Shown: positions 46,582 through 56,744, numbered from the stretch's first letter. The stretch: DNA of 64,000 nucleotides from Prochlorococcus marinus str. AS9601 (GCF_000015645.1 NC_008816.1:1364001-1428000), one strand, 5' to 3'. The notes: generated from the letters alone by a model not told the origin. Numbers and translations: made by a program.

Positions 46582-49308
46582 TTAAGAATTATTGTCAATT
46601 CGTTTTGTCGCAGGATTAACATCTTCAGAGACTTTTATAAGATCATTAGATTCAGAAACAGGAAAACGATTAATAGCTTTTAATGCTAGCTTAGCTTTGC
46701 TTTTTAATTTATTACTAACTCCAATACAGTATTGCACTTGAGAAAGGACATCAATTGATCTTCTAATAATCCTCACTACATCACCTTCGTCTAATGAAGT
46801 ATTAAAAACCAAATCTTTCCATTTTTTTCCTCTTGCCCATTCAGAAATAATTCCAGTCAACTCTGTTTCTAAATAGATAGGAATTTCGATATGAAACTTA
46901 TTTTGTTGAAAAGACACTAATTTTCTTAAACCATCTAATTCATTAAAAACATCTATTACCTTTAAAGAAGGCTTGAAATTACACCAAAGATTAGGCCTCC
47001 TTACATCAACACATATAGCTTGAATAATTGCAGCTAACTCAGGAGGATCTAAATCGTCTAAATAACCACTAACTAAAACAAGACCAATCCATAATTCATT
47101 TTCACTTCTTATTGCACCAACTGTTTGTCCAACTTCTGTCAAATCCAAATCATTTAAACAACCAAAATGATTCAAAATTTTAATCAAATCAGTAAAAGTT
47201 CTCCAGTTATGATTTTCTTTATCCTCAAGAAGTTTTTTTCTAATATTTATTTCTTCTTCAACATCAATAATTCTTTTTCTATATTTCTTTAATTTCTTGG
47301 AGTCTCCAAATCTGTGTGCAGGATGATCAGTAACTGTCTCTTCTAAATTATTAATTTGTTGCTTTTGTGCCAAAACTTCCGTTGTCAAATCATATTGTGG
47401 AGTTTGTAAATCATTTTTTTTAGAAACTTCTAAAATTTGGTCCGCATAACACTGCGACATATCATCTCCCCTAAATACCTCTCCAGAAAAATACATCTTT
47501 GGCACTTCAAGTCCTAAGACATCAATTACATCCAAATCATTAAAAATACTTACTATGTATGAGGGTTTTATAAGAATAAATAAATTATCAATTGTCAAAC
47601 ACAATAAACTCTTAATTTTTTGGGATTCATATATTTTCTTACAAATTAATCCTGGAACAATTTTTCTTTTAATTTGGGGAGCTTTGATTGAAATTAAGCT
47701 TCCATCTTTAATATATGGAAGTGCATTGGTTATCTCTTCTGATAATTTTTCTGCTGATTGTTTTTCTAAAATTTTTAAGAGTCTTCTCTCCTCTTTAAGA
47801 CGATTTTTTAACTTTTCGTATGCATCAAAATCTTTCCATGAAACGTTAGATGTAATTTTTTTTAACTCAATTAAATCCTTATCTAAATTTTCAAGAATTA
47901 TATTCTCACCTGATGATTCACCTAAATATAAAAAACTACCAAAACTTCTTTTAATTAATTCTTTAGACTTCTCTAAAGTATAACTTTGTAAAAGATTAAG
48001 TACCATTCCATAGCTTGGAGTGAATTTACTTTCTAAAGCATTTGGTTTGCTTATAGCCAGTGCACTTGCTTCTTTGGCACCTTCGAATCTTGTTTGTAAT
48101 GTAACAACATATCCCTGAGTATCTTTTCCTCTTCTTCCAGCTCTTCCTGACATTTGCAAAAATTCACTGCTAAATAATAATCTATGACCATCTTCTGTCC
48201 TTTTTGATAAAGAAGAAATAACAGTTGTTCTTGCGGGCATATTTATTCCTGCAGCAAGAGTTTCAGTTGCAAAAACAACTTTTAATAAACCTTGCTGAAA
48301 TAATTCCTCAACCAATTCTTTCCATGCAGGCAATAATCCAGCATGATGAGATGCAATTCCGCGTTTTAATGCCTCGCATTGAGATTTATCTTTAATTGCT
48401 TCCTGATTATTTTTAAGATAAAACTCTAATTTTTGGGATATCATACTTGCTTCTGAATAACTTACTAAAGTTAAATCCTTTATATTCTCAATAGCCTTGT
48501 CACATCCTCTTCTACTAAAAATAAAATAAATAGCTGGCAACATATTTCGTTCAGCTAGTTTCGAGATCACAAAGCTAATTGAGGGAGACTTTGGTTGCAT
48601 TATCCTGCCCACTTTTCCTCTTATTTTCTGCCCTTTAGGAGCTCTCCAAATCTTACAGTTTGGATGAATTCCATTACTTTTATTATTTAAAAGTGGATGA
48701 AGGCCTTTAACACTACAAAAAATAAAATCAAGTGGGACTGGTCTCTTATCACTATTAATTAGTACTGTGGGTCCATGAACTTTTTCTATCCAATTTTGCA
48801 ATTGATCTGCATTGGCTATTGTTGCTGATAAAGCTATTATTTGAGTTCTAGTAGGGCAATGGATTATAGTTTCCTCCCAAACCGTACCTCTTTGGGGGTC
48901 ATTCATATAATGACATTCATCAAGAATTACAGATTCTAAATTTTCTAAGGGATCGTCAAATTCATCAAATTCGCCATAAAGCATGTTCCTAAAAATCTCA
49001 GTCGTCATGACTAAAATTGGTGCTTCTCTATTTATGCTTATATCTCCAGTTAAAAGACCAACTTTATTCTCACCATATTGATTAGTAAAATCTCTAAACT
49101 TTTGGTTTGATAGGGCCTTTAAAGGTGTTGTATAAAAAACTCTGCTGTCATGAGATAAGCCTCTATATATAGCAAATTCACCTATCAATGTTTTACCCGA
49201 ACCTGTTGGTGCTGTTAAAACAAGAGAATTTCCGCTATTAATAGCTCCTATTGCTTCTAATTGGAAATCATCTAGCGGAAAGGGGAAATATTCCTCTAAA
49301 TTAAGCAA
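46582..49308 (-). CDS. Ski2/Mtr4-like DExH RNA helicase
   Basis: A 908-residue superfamily-2 helicase. Walker A is APTGSGKT (33-40), DECH at 130-133, SATIAN (motif III) and QMSGRAGRRGKD (motif VI). After the RecA pair come the winged-helix and ratchet domains and a C-terminal DSHCT-like part. Mtr4/Ski2 enzymes feed RNA to exonucleases; in cyanobacteria a role in RNA turnover is assumed. Divergent from bioF with a 139-base gap. Confidence 0.88.
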   Translation of the reverse strand: MLNLEEYFPFPLDDFQLEAIGAINSGNSLVLTAPTGSGKTLIGEFAIYRGLSHDSRVFYTTPLKALSNQKFRDFTNQYGENKVGLLTGDISINREAPILVMTTEIFRNMLYGEFDEFDDPLENLESVILDECHYMNDPQRGTVWEETIIHCPTRTQIIALSATIANADQLQNWIEKVHGPTVLINSDKRPVPLDFIFCSVKGLHPLLNNKSNGIHPNCKIWRAPKGQKIRGKVGRIMQPKSPSISFVISKLAERNMLPAIYFIFSRRGCDKAIENIKDLTLVSYSEASMISQKLEFYLKNNQEAIKDKSQCEALKRGIASHHAGLLPAWKELVEELFQQGLLKVVFATETLAAGINMPARTTVISSLSKRTEDGHRLLFSSEFLQMSGRAGRRGKDTQGYVVTLQTRFEGAKEASALAISKPNALESKFTPSYGMVLNLLQSYTLEKSKELIKRSFGSFLYLGESSGENIILENLDKDLIELKKITSNVSWKDFDAYEKLKNRLKEERRLLKILEKQSAEKLSEEITNALPYIKDGSLISIKAPQIKRKIVPGLICKKIYESQKIKSLLCLTIDNLFILIKPSYIVSIFNDLDVIDVLGLEVPKMYFSGEVFRGDDMSQCYADQILEVSKKNDLQTPQYDLTTEVLAQKQQINNLEETVTDHPAHRFGDSKKLKKYRKRIIDVEEEINIRKKLLEDKENHNWRTFTDLIKILNHFGCLNDLDLTEVGQTVGAIRSENELWIGLVLVSGYLDDLDPPELAAIIQAICVDVRRPNLWCNFKPSLKVIDVFNELDGLRKLVSFQQNKFHIEIPIYLETELTGIISEWARGKKWKDLVFNTSLDEGDVVRIIRRSIDVLSQVQYCIGVSNKLKSKAKLALKAINRFPVSESNDLIKVSEDVNPATKRIDNNS

Positions 49309-49447
49309 TAATTGTGATTGAAGAGAGGATGAGTTAACTTCTTAATATATGATCTATATAGATATTAATAAACAAAAAATACCTTGCAAACTTTAATAGT
49401 AAATCTAAATCTTTTTAATTAAATCCACTATATTTTATTTTGCCAAA

Positions 49448-50587
49448 ATGAGAAAAGTAAAAATTCCAAAAAATAGAATCCGTAAATTAAAAACATTTTC
49501 TTTAGGTAAAAAATCCTTCGAACTTCTAAGTTTAAATTCACAAAATAAAAAACTTATAGACTTATGCAGTAATGATTATTTTGGATTAAGCAGGGACAAA
49601 GATTTAATAAAAGCTGCTTACGAAATAAGCTCGTTAGAAGGCATTGGTTCAGGAAGCTCTAGGTTTATTACAGGTTCAAGACCAATACATAAATTATTAG
49701 AAACAGAACTTGCCAAGTGGCTTGATCAAGAGAAAGTATTACTTTTCCCAAGCGGATTTCAAGCAAATATAGCCGCAATCCAGACTTTAGCAAACAGAAA
49801 TAGTATCGTAATAGCAGATAAATTGATCCATAACTCTTTATTGGTTGGAGTCAAAGCTGCTGAAGCAAAACTAGTTCGATTCTCACACAATAATTTAAAA
49901 GATTTAGAAGATAAGATTATTAAATCTAACCCCACAAAAAATTCCATTTTAGTTGTTGTTGAATCTCTTTATAGCATGGAGGGATCAATTGCTCCGCTCA
50001 GAGAAATAACGGAAATTTGCAAAAAAAATAGTGTTCGATTATTAGTTGACGAAGCCCATGCAATTGGGATCTTGGGCCCTGAAGGCAGGGGTTTAAGTTT
50101 TAATTGTCGTTCAGATATAGATATGATTACTGGAACTTTTGGCAAAGCATTTGGAAGCGGTGGAGCTTTCATAGCTTCCAATTCAGAAATTGGAGAATAT
50201 CTTATCCAAACAAGTGGTGCATTTAGGTATACAACTGCACTTGCGCCATCTTTGGCTGCTGGGGCACTAGAAGGTTTAAAAAAAATTTTAGAAAATAAAG
50301 AATGGGGTAATGATTTGTTATCTTGTGCGAAAGTATGGAAAGATGAAATTATTAAAAATTTTAGTTTTCCAGTTCAGGGAGATTCTCACATTTTATCAAT
50401 TATTGTTGGCCAAGAAGAGAAAGCAATCTATCTACAAAAATATCTCGAAGAAAATGGGTTTTTAGCAATTGCGATAAGACCTCCAACTGTTCCAGTGGGG
50501 CAGTCAAGAATCAGAATAACAATACGAAGAAACTTAGATTTTAATCTGCTAAATAATTTCATTGCAGTATTAAAAGAATTTAAATGA
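49448..50587 (+). CDS. bioF: 8-amino-7-oxononanoate synthase
   Basis: A 379-residue alpha-oxoamine synthase using PLP to join pimeloyl-thioester and alanine in biotin synthesis. The PLP-lysine lies in MITGTFGKAFGSGGAFIAS, with the earlier DEAHAIGILGPEGRG. It is the first of five genes packed with overlapping or abutting ends (bioF-bioK-bioC-bioD-bioA). bioB is not in this window. Confidence 0.95.
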   Translation: MRKVKIPKNRIRKLKTFSLGKKSFELLSLNSQNKKLIDLCSNDYFGLSRDKDLIKAAYEISSLEGIGSGSSRFITGSRPIHKLLETELAKWLDQEKVLLFPSGFQANIAAIQTLANRNSIVIADKLIHNSLLVGVKAAEAKLVRFSHNNLKDLEDKIIKSNPTKNSILVVVESLYSMEGSIAPLREITEICKKNSVRLLVDEAHAIGILGPEGRGLSFNCRSDIDMITGTFGKAFGSGGAFIASNSEIGEYLIQTSGAFRYTTALAPSLAAGALEGLKKILENKEWGNDLLSCAKVWKDEIIKNFSFPVQGDSHILSIIVGQEEKAIYLQKYLEENGFLAIAIRPPTVPVGQSRIRITIRRNLDFNLLNNFIAVLKEFK

Positions 50588-51288
50588 AACAAATTATTAC
50601 TCAACATGGGTGGGGACTAAATAAATATTTCTGGGATGATTATAAAGTTGATTTTTTAAATAATAATTGGCATTGGCAAGATAATGAAAGGGGCTATTTT
50701 TCAACAAATAATTATCAAGCAAAATGGATTAAAAGCGAATCTAAAAAAGAAATCAGAATGACTTTATGCCATTCATTTGGTTTTCATATAATGTCAAAAA
50801 AAATTTTAAAAGAAGCAACTCATATTGTTCTTATAAATTCTTTTAATAATTTTCTTCCTTTAGGTAATAAAAGAAACTTTATTTTGAGGTCTCTAAAAAG
50901 AATGGAAACAAAAATCATAAAAGATGAACCTAAGGATATGTTAAAGGAATTTATATATAGATCATTTATGCCAAATCATATAAATAATAGTTTTAAAAAT
51001 ATCTTTTATAAAAGTCTAGAGAGTTTAAATAAAACTCTTCTTTTAAGTGATTTAAAAGAACTTTACATCAATAGAGATTTTCCAGCATTTTTAAGAAAAG
51101 ATTGCAAAATTATTTTTATAAAATCAGAAAATGATTTGATTCTTGACAACGAATCAAATAATAACTTTTTAGATTCTTTAAATAAAACACTTGAAAGGAA
51201 GCCAATTTTAATTAAATTAGCTCAACAAGGTCATTGCTTGAATAATTTAAATTTATACAAGATCTTAGTTAATAAAGTTAAAGATTGA
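50584..51288 (+). CDS. bioK: BioK-like pimeloyl-ACP methyl ester esterase
   Basis: A 234-residue alpha/beta-hydrolase-like protein in the slot of BioH/BioG. The nucleophile elbow is LCHSFGFH, with Ser but Cys instead of the usual first Gly. Candidate Asp is in SENDLIL and His in QQGHCLNN. BioK is the enzyme described for marine picocyanobacteria that removes the methyl group from pimeloyl-ACP ester. The identification here rests on motifs and operon position. ATGA overlap with bioF. Confidence 0.75.
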   Translation: MKQIITQHGWGLNKYFWDDYKVDFLNNNWHWQDNERGYFSTNNYQAKWIKSESKKEIRMTLCHSFGFHIMSKKILKEATHIVLINSFNNFLPLGNKRNFILRSLKRMETKIIKDEPKDMLKEFIYRSFMPNHINNSFKNIFYKSLESLNKTLLLSDLKELYINRDFPAFLRKDCKIIFIKSENDLILDNESNNNFLDSLNKTLERKPILIKLAQQGHCLNNLNLYKILVNKVKD

Positions 51289-51289
51289 A

Positions 51290-52048
51290 ATGGATAGTAA
51301 AAAGTGGAATGAGAAAATACAAAATAATTTCAATGATGCTGCATATCGGTATTTAGAGCATTCAAATATTCAGAAATTTTTTGCAAAAAAGATTGTTCAT
51401 CTTATCAAAGAATTAAATCCCCAAAAAAAAGGTGAATGGATAGATCTAGGATCAGGACCGGGCCTATTAGCAGATGAAATAGAAAAAATTTCTTCCCAAA
51501 AAGTATCCAGAATTGATTTCAGCAAGAAAATGCTTCTTGAAAATAAATTATCTAGAAAAAAAATTTTATGGGATTTGAATAATGATTTACCTTCTGAAAT
51601 AAATAACTGTTCTCTATTAACATCTAACTTTTGCATACATTGGTTAAACAACCCAGAAAAGATAATAAAAAATTGGTTTAGCAAATTAACAACTGGAGGT
51701 TTTTTAATCATTTCATATCCAACAAAAGATTGTTTTCCTGAATGGAAAGATACTTGCAAAAAAATTGATATTGAATATAGTGGTCTTAAATTCCTTTGCT
51801 CTAAAGAATTATTAAAAGATTTCAAATCAACTGAAATACATTATTCAAAACAGTTTAATTATCTTGAAAATTTTGAAGATGTATATAAACTTTTTAGAAG
51901 CATTAAAAATGTAGGAGCACAATCAACAAATTGTAAACGCAAAACAGTGAGAGAGTTAAAGGAAATTCAAAAGTTTTGGCCAAAGAATTACAATAATACA
52001 GTAAACCTTTCATGGGAAATTGAGATTCAAATCATAAAGAAATTATGA
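51290..52048 (+). CDS. bioC: Malonyl-ACP O-methyltransferase
   Basis: A 252-residue class I SAM methyltransferase. GEWIDLGSGPGLLADEIEKI is motif I, and LLTSNFCIHWLNNPEKIIKN includes the BioC-typical W/N segment. It makes the methyl ester that disguises malonyl-ACP for the fatty-acid pathway in biotin synthesis. Start one base after the bioK stop; its stop overlaps bioD by ATGA. Confidence 0.9.
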   Translation: MDSKKWNEKIQNNFNDAAYRYLEHSNIQKFFAKKIVHLIKELNPQKKGEWIDLGSGPGLLADEIEKISSQKVSRIDFSKKMLLENKLSRKKILWDLNNDLPSEINNCSLLTSNFCIHWLNNPEKIIKNWFSKLTTGGFLIISYPTKDCFPEWKDTCKKIDIEYSGLKFLCSKELLKDFKSTEIHYSKQFNYLENFEDVYKLFRSIKNVGAQSTNCKRKTVRELKEIQKFWPKNYNNTVNLSWEIEIQIIKKL

Positions 52049-52710
52049 GTAGTCACAAAAATATTTTCAAATTTATAATTTGTGGAACAGATACTGATAT
52101 TGGGAAAACTTTAATAAGCTCTTTTTTCGTTAAAGGATTAAATTCCTTTTATTGGAAACCTATTCAAAGTGGGATTGAATCACAAACTGATAGTCAAACT
52201 GTTGAAAAACTTGCACAAGTAAGTAAAGAGAAAATAATCAAAGAAGCTTATGTCTTTACAAAACCTCTATCTCCTCATTGGGCTGCTGAAATAGATCAAA
52301 AAGCTATTAACTTTGACAAGTTGAGATTACCAAAAGTGCGAGGCTCATTAATTATAGAAACTGCAGGTGGATTAATGGTTCCAATAACACGCAATTTTTT
52401 GCAAATAGATCAAATAAAAGAATGGAATCTTCCGGTAATACTTGTATGTAAGAGCGCACTTGGCACTCTTAACCATACCCTGCTTAGTATTGAGGCCTTA
52501 AAACGAAGAAATATTGAGATTTTAGGTTTAGTAGTCAATGGCGAAAAACACCTAGATAATCCAAAAACTCTAGTTGATTTTAGTGGTATTCCTTTAATTG
52601 CTGAATTTCCTTACATCAAAAAAATGGACTCAAATAATTTAGATATACTATGGAAAGAACTAGACATCAAAAATAAGTTGATCTCACTATTAAACTCAAA
52701 AATAAGTTAA
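52045..52710 (+). CDS. bioD: Dethiobiotin synthetase
   Basis: A 221-residue P-loop enzyme closing the ureido ring of dethiobiotin. Walker A is GTDTDIGKT (14-22), and LIIETAGGLMVPITRNFLQI is the DEAGGxxxP-like region (here ETAGG). Its stop codon abuts the bioA ATG. Confidence 0.92.
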   Translation: MSSHKNIFKFIICGTDTDIGKTLISSFFVKGLNSFYWKPIQSGIESQTDSQTVEKLAQVSKEKIIKEAYVFTKPLSPHWAAEIDQKAINFDKLRLPKVRGSLIIETAGGLMVPITRNFLQIDQIKEWNLPVILVCKSALGTLNHTLLSIEALKRRNIEILGLVVNGEKHLDNPKTLVDFSGIPLIAEFPYIKKMDSNNLDILWKELDIKNKLISLLNSKIS

Positions 52711-54012
52711 ATGAAATCTTTGGATTCAAAAACTCCAAATCAAGATTGGCACCCAAATATTTGGCCACCTTTTACGCAAATCAATAACAGCAAACCTCAG
52801 ATTGAAGTAACTCATGGTAAAGATGCCCTCCTATTTACTAAAGATCCTAAAAAAGAACTAATAGATGCAATTAGTAGTTGGTGGGTAACTCTTCATGGTC
52901 ATAGTAACGAATATATTGCGGATGCCATTTTTGATCAATCAAAAAAACTTGAGCAAGTTATATTTGCTGATTTCTTACATCCACAGGCAAAAAAATTAGC
53001 GGAAAGGCTTAGTGAATTAACAAAACTAGAAAGATTATTCTTTTCTGATAACGGTTCTACTGCAGTGGAAGTTGCTTTAAAAATTGCCTTCCAATCATGG
53101 CAAAATAGAGGAGAGACAAGAACTCAAATAGTAGCTTTTGATGGCGCCTATCATGGTGATACATTTGGCGCGATGGCTTTAGGTGAAAGAAATATTTTTA
53201 ATGAGAATTTCGATAATCTTATGTTCCCAGTTAGAAGAGTCCCATGGCCTTCAACTTGGATGAACGATGAAGAAGTAGAAAAGAAAGAAAATAAGGCGAT
53301 CCAAAAATTAGAAACCCTACTTAAAACTCCCACAGTTGCAGTTATCCTTGAGCCACTTGTACAAGGAGCAGGAGGGATGAATATGGTTAGGCCTCAGTTT
53401 ATCAAAAAAGTTTCAGAAATTATAAAGAAAAGTAATTCTTTGTTAATTGCCGATGAAGTATTGACTGGGTTTGGAAGATGTGGGACCCTTTTTGCTTTTC
53501 AAAAGGCAAAAATCGTTCCTGATTTAATAAGTATTTCAAAAGGTTTAACTGGTGGATTTTTACCGATGGGAATAACTTTATGTAAAGAAAAAATTTTTCA
53601 ATCCTTTATTGATGATTCCCCAAGAAAAACTTTTTGGCATGGACATAGTTTTACTGCTAATCCTTTAGGTTGTGCGGCAGCAAACGCTAGCCTTGATTTA
53701 TTAGAAAAAGAACCACAAAAATACCTTTCATTTGAAGAAAAACATTTATCTCATCTAATTAAATTTAAAAACTTACCCTATATAAAGAAGGTAAGGGTAT
53801 CCGGCACAATTGCAGCCTTCGATTTAGATATTGGGAACAAAAAAGGTTATTTCAATAATATTGGGAAAGAAATAAAGAGTCTTGCAATGGAGCAAGGTTT
53901 ATTCATTAGGCCCCTCGGGAATGTTATTTACCTCTTGCCGCCTCTCTGTATAACAGATGATCAATTGGGGAAAAGTTACTGGATAATAAGGCAAATCTTA
54001 GAAAATCTTTAG
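52711..54012 (+). CDS. bioA: DAPA aminotransferase
   Basis: A 433-residue class III aminotransferase forming 7,8-diaminononanoate from KAPA. WPPFTQINNSKPQIEVTHGK and SSWWVTLHGHSNEYIADAIF are BioA hallmarks, and the PLP lysine lies in DLISISKGLTGGFLPMGITL. It is last of the biotin operon and ends 8 bases from the convergent DUF3143 stop. Confidence 0.95.
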   Translation: MKSLDSKTPNQDWHPNIWPPFTQINNSKPQIEVTHGKDALLFTKDPKKELIDAISSWWVTLHGHSNEYIADAIFDQSKKLEQVIFADFLHPQAKKLAERLSELTKLERLFFSDNGSTAVEVALKIAFQSWQNRGETRTQIVAFDGAYHGDTFGAMALGERNIFNENFDNLMFPVRRVPWPSTWMNDEEVEKKENKAIQKLETLLKTPTVAVILEPLVQGAGGMNMVRPQFIKKVSEIIKKSNSLLIADEVLTGFGRCGTLFAFQKAKIVPDLISISKGLTGGFLPMGITLCKEKIFQSFIDDSPRKTFWHGHSFTANPLGCAAANASLDLLEKEPQKYLSFEEKHLSHLIKFKNLPYIKKVRVSGTIAAFDLDIGNKKGYFNNIGKEIKSLAMEQGLFIRPLGNVIYLLPPLCITDDQLGKSYWIIRQILENL

Positions 54013-54020
54013 ATAGAAAT

Positions 54021-54278
54021 TTAAGGTCCCTGCAGTATTGCATTTTCCACATCTTCTCTATTAATGCAGTAGGAAAATAGTCTTTTAGTTTCTTGTCCTT
54101 CACTTTCCCATATAACACTTAAATCTTCTTGTTCAAAAATAATAGTTGCATTCCAATTTGAAAGTAACAGATACCATTTAGATGGATTATTAATATCCTT
54201 CACAGCACCTAAATCAGTTAGCCACAATTCCAATGATTGCAGTGAATTTTGATTGATAGGTTTTTTAGAGGAATTCAC
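54021..54278 (-). CDS. DUF3143 protein, 85 aa
   Basis: A cyanobacterial family. NSLQSLELWLTDLGAVKDIN, then WYLLLSNWNATIIFEQEDLS, and the ending FSYCINREDVENAILQGP fit DUF3143. The protein is soluble alpha/beta. Its frequent partner is the J-domain protein encoded 16 bases upstream. Confidence 0.8.
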   Translation of the reverse strand: MNSSKKPINQNSLQSLELWLTDLGAVKDINNPSKWYLLLSNWNATIIFEQEDLSVIWESEGQETKRLFSYCINREDVENAILQGP

Positions 54279-54294
54279 AGACTTTTTTAAAAAA

Positions 54295-54735
54295 TTATTT
54301 AATTAGCCATAGCGGCATTGTCTCTAATTCTTTTCCAGTAAAAGAAGCAATAAAAATTGAACCAATTAAACTTATAGAAATGATGATAATTAAAAGAAAC
54401 AACGAAAACAATTCTCCATTCGAAAAAGGTCTTCTATTTCCTATTAAATTTTGATTATTAGAATCGATTACTAAATTATTTAAAACGTTAGTATTATTTT
54501 TAATCCTAGAGTTTTCTTTTAGTTTGTCATCATATATTTTCCTTAAATTACTATTATTTAGATGTTCATAAGCTTCAAGAACTTCTTGAAATTTACTTTT
54601 AGCAACGTCTATTTCTAATGAAGTTGTATCGGGATGCAACTCAATAGAAAGTTTACAAAATGCCTTTCTTAATTCATGATTGGATGCATTTTCATTTACA
54701 CCTAAGATTTTGTAATAGGAAGTTTCCCCTTTCAA
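54295..54735 (-). CDS. J-domain membrane protein, 146 aa
   Basis: A short J-domain protein. The HPD motif is at 34-36 in LSIELHPDTTSLE, within a full J-domain (about 5-65), then a linker of polar residues and one C-terminal membrane helix (about 112-134). It would recruit an Hsp70 partner to a membrane. Pairing with DUF3143 is recurrent in cyanobacteria. Confidence 0.85.
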   Translation of the reverse strand: MKGETSYYKILGVNENASNHELRKAFCKLSIELHPDTTSLEIDVAKSKFQEVLEAYEHLNNSNLRKIYDDKLKENSRIKNNTNVLNNLVIDSNNQNLIGNRRPFSNGELFSLFLLIIIISISLIGSIFIASFTGKELETMPLWLIK

Positions 54736-54824
54736 AATAATCTTTTATTAATATTGTAATTCTAATAAATTTTTACTAAATAGAATGTATTTAATGGATG
54801 GTTAAAATTCATATTTAAAACGAA

Positions 54825-55538
54825 ATGAAAAAACAAAACATTCCAGAAGAAATTCTTTCCTTAATAACTGAAGAAGAAATAAATTTATTTCAAGAGTTAC
54901 AAATTAAAATTAAAGAATTAAATAATAAGACCAATCTCACAAGATTAACTGATGGTGATGATTATTGGGTATCTCAAGTTTTTGACAGCATTTGGCCATT
55001 CAAAGCTTTCACGAATATTAATTTTGATAATAAAAAATTTTTAGATATTGGATCAGGCTGTGGCTTCCCAGGTTTAGCTTATGCAATAACTCATCCTAAT
55101 TCTGAGATATACCTAATTGATTCTTTGAAAAAGAAAACAGATGCAATAAAAATTTTAGTTGAGCAGATCAATTTCAAAAACAATATTCATGTAATCAATG
55201 ATCGTGTTGAGAATTTAGCCCACCAATCGTCAATGAGAAATAATTTTAATATTGCAACAACTAGAGCGGTTAGTAATCCATCAACAGTTTCAGAATATAT
55301 ACTACCAATGTTAAAAAAAGAAGGGTTTGGAGTTTTATATTGTGGCAAATGGACGAATCAAGAAAGCAAAAATCTAGATAAAACTTTAGAAATATTAGAA
55401 GGGAAAGTTAAAGATAAAAAAGAGATACTATTACCAAGAAATAAAGGAACCCGAAATATTATTCTTATTCAATCAAAGAATTTTTGTCCTGAAATTTACC
55501 CAAGAAAAGTTGGCAAACCTGAAAAAAATCCATTATGA
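54825..55538 (+). CDS. rsmG: 16S rRNA (guanine-N7) methyltransferase
   Basis: A 237-residue RsmG/GidB with SAM motif DIGSGCGFPGLAYAITHPNS and the usual TNLTRLTDGDDYWVSQVFDS start. It methylates G527 (E. coli numbering) of 16S rRNA. Divergent from the J-domain gene and convergent with the aldo/keto reductase. Confidence 0.92.
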   Translation: MKKQNIPEEILSLITEEEINLFQELQIKIKELNNKTNLTRLTDGDDYWVSQVFDSIWPFKAFTNINFDNKKFLDIGSGCGFPGLAYAITHPNSEIYLIDSLKKKTDAIKILVEQINFKNNIHVINDRVENLAHQSSMRNNFNIATTRAVSNPSTVSEYILPMLKKEGFGVLYCGKWTNQESKNLDKTLEILEGKVKDKKEILLPRNKGTRNIILIQSKNFCPEIYPRKVGKPEKNPL

Positions 55539-55540
55539 AA

Positions 55541-56734
55541 TTATTTTCTTGATAATCTTTTAGCATTCTTATCTCCAAACTTTTCTTTTAAATTTCTCAA
55601 TTTTTTTATAACTTTTTTTGGATTTATATGATCTTCTAATACTTTCAATAATTGCCCTTCAGAAACATCTACATCTAGTAAATTCGCGTTGAATCCTGGG
55701 AACCAGTGGCTTCCATTACCAAGTAATTGATATCTGGCTCTTGCATAGCCTTCCATACCCAACCAATCAATTAAATTTGAAAGCCAAAGCAGAACAGGAA
55801 TATTAATATTTCCCGGAGTATATTCCCAACTTGGTAAATTTCTATTCCAATTTTGATGCCACTCTAAACCTAAGGAATTAACTGATTCCTGCCTTAATTT
55901 GTTAATTATCTTAGGCACATACTTCTCAGATTCTGATAACAATGCGATAGCTTCTAAATGCAGAGCAAAATCTGTCTCTTTTGCAATACCGACACTCAAA
56001 GTATGGACATTTTTATTTCTTAAGCAAAAAAGATCATTAAAAACTATAGGATGAAGTGGTTTACAAAATTCCAACATTTTTCTTGAGGGTGTATGAAGAT
56101 GTCCCCCTTTATCAGTGGGACTTATTATGAAAACCCCAAGATCATGCTTATTGGCTAAATTAATAACCTTTGTATTTTCCTGATTAATGAAATACCAGTG
56201 CAAATTTACATAATCAAATAAGTTTGTTGATATGGCCTTTTCAATAAGTGAAGATTTTCCATGCGTTGAAAATCCAATAGATCCAATTAAATTTTCTTTT
56301 TGAAAATTCCTCAAAATATCAATGCAACCTCCATCTCGAATAGCCTGATGTAAATGTTCAGCAGTATTAATACCATGTATTGCTAACAAATCAATTTTTT
56401 TAACTTTCAATTTTTCAATGCTAGATAATACATCTCGCTCAAAAATTTCCGGATCACTATTTGGTGGAATCTTTGTTTGGATTATATTTGGGATTTTCTT
56501 AGTATTCTTAAAACACATCCCTAATTGCACCTCAGAAGTTCCATAGTACTTGGCGGTTTCTACATGACTTAAGCCATATTGTGATGCAAGATCTAATATA
56601 TTTTCTACTTTATTTTGTTCTTCGTATGAAACCTCAGAAAAATCTAATTGATCCCAACTTTTTTGAAATCTCATACCACCTAAAGATAAAACAGGAATCT
56701 TCAGATTGGTTCTACCAAATCTACGATATTGCAT
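55541..56734 (-). CDS. Aldo/keto reductase
   Basis: A 397-residue TIM-barrel protein. MQYRRFGRTNLKIPVLSLGG at the start, DLLAIHGINTAEHLHQAIRD and NLIGSIGFSTHGKSSLIEKA are typical of AKRs. The C-terminal extension of about 100 residues, with NGSHWFPGFNANLLDVDVSE, is typical of the longer cyanobacterial branch. NADPH is the assumed cofactor and the substrate is unknown. The 4Fe-4S ferredoxin upstream is co-directional, 10 bases away, and might donate electrons (inference). Confidence 0.85.
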   Translation of the reverse strand: MQYRRFGRTNLKIPVLSLGGMRFQKSWDQLDFSEVSYEEQNKVENILDLASQYGLSHVETAKYYGTSEVQLGMCFKNTKKIPNIIQTKIPPNSDPEIFERDVLSSIEKLKVKKIDLLAIHGINTAEHLHQAIRDGGCIDILRNFQKENLIGSIGFSTHGKSSLIEKAISTNLFDYVNLHWYFINQENTKVINLANKHDLGVFIISPTDKGGHLHTPSRKMLEFCKPLHPIVFNDLFCLRNKNVHTLSVGIAKETDFALHLEAIALLSESEKYVPKIINKLRQESVNSLGLEWHQNWNRNLPSWEYTPGNINIPVLLWLSNLIDWLGMEGYARARYQLLGNGSHWFPGFNANLLDVDVSEGQLLKVLEDHINPKKVIKKLRNLKEKFGDKNAKRLSRK

Positions 56735-56744
56735 CTTTTTGATA

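Noticed and set aside
47555-47983. 142-codon frame opposite the helicase
   Set aside because: Antisense shadow; no ribosome-binding site and no recognisable domain.
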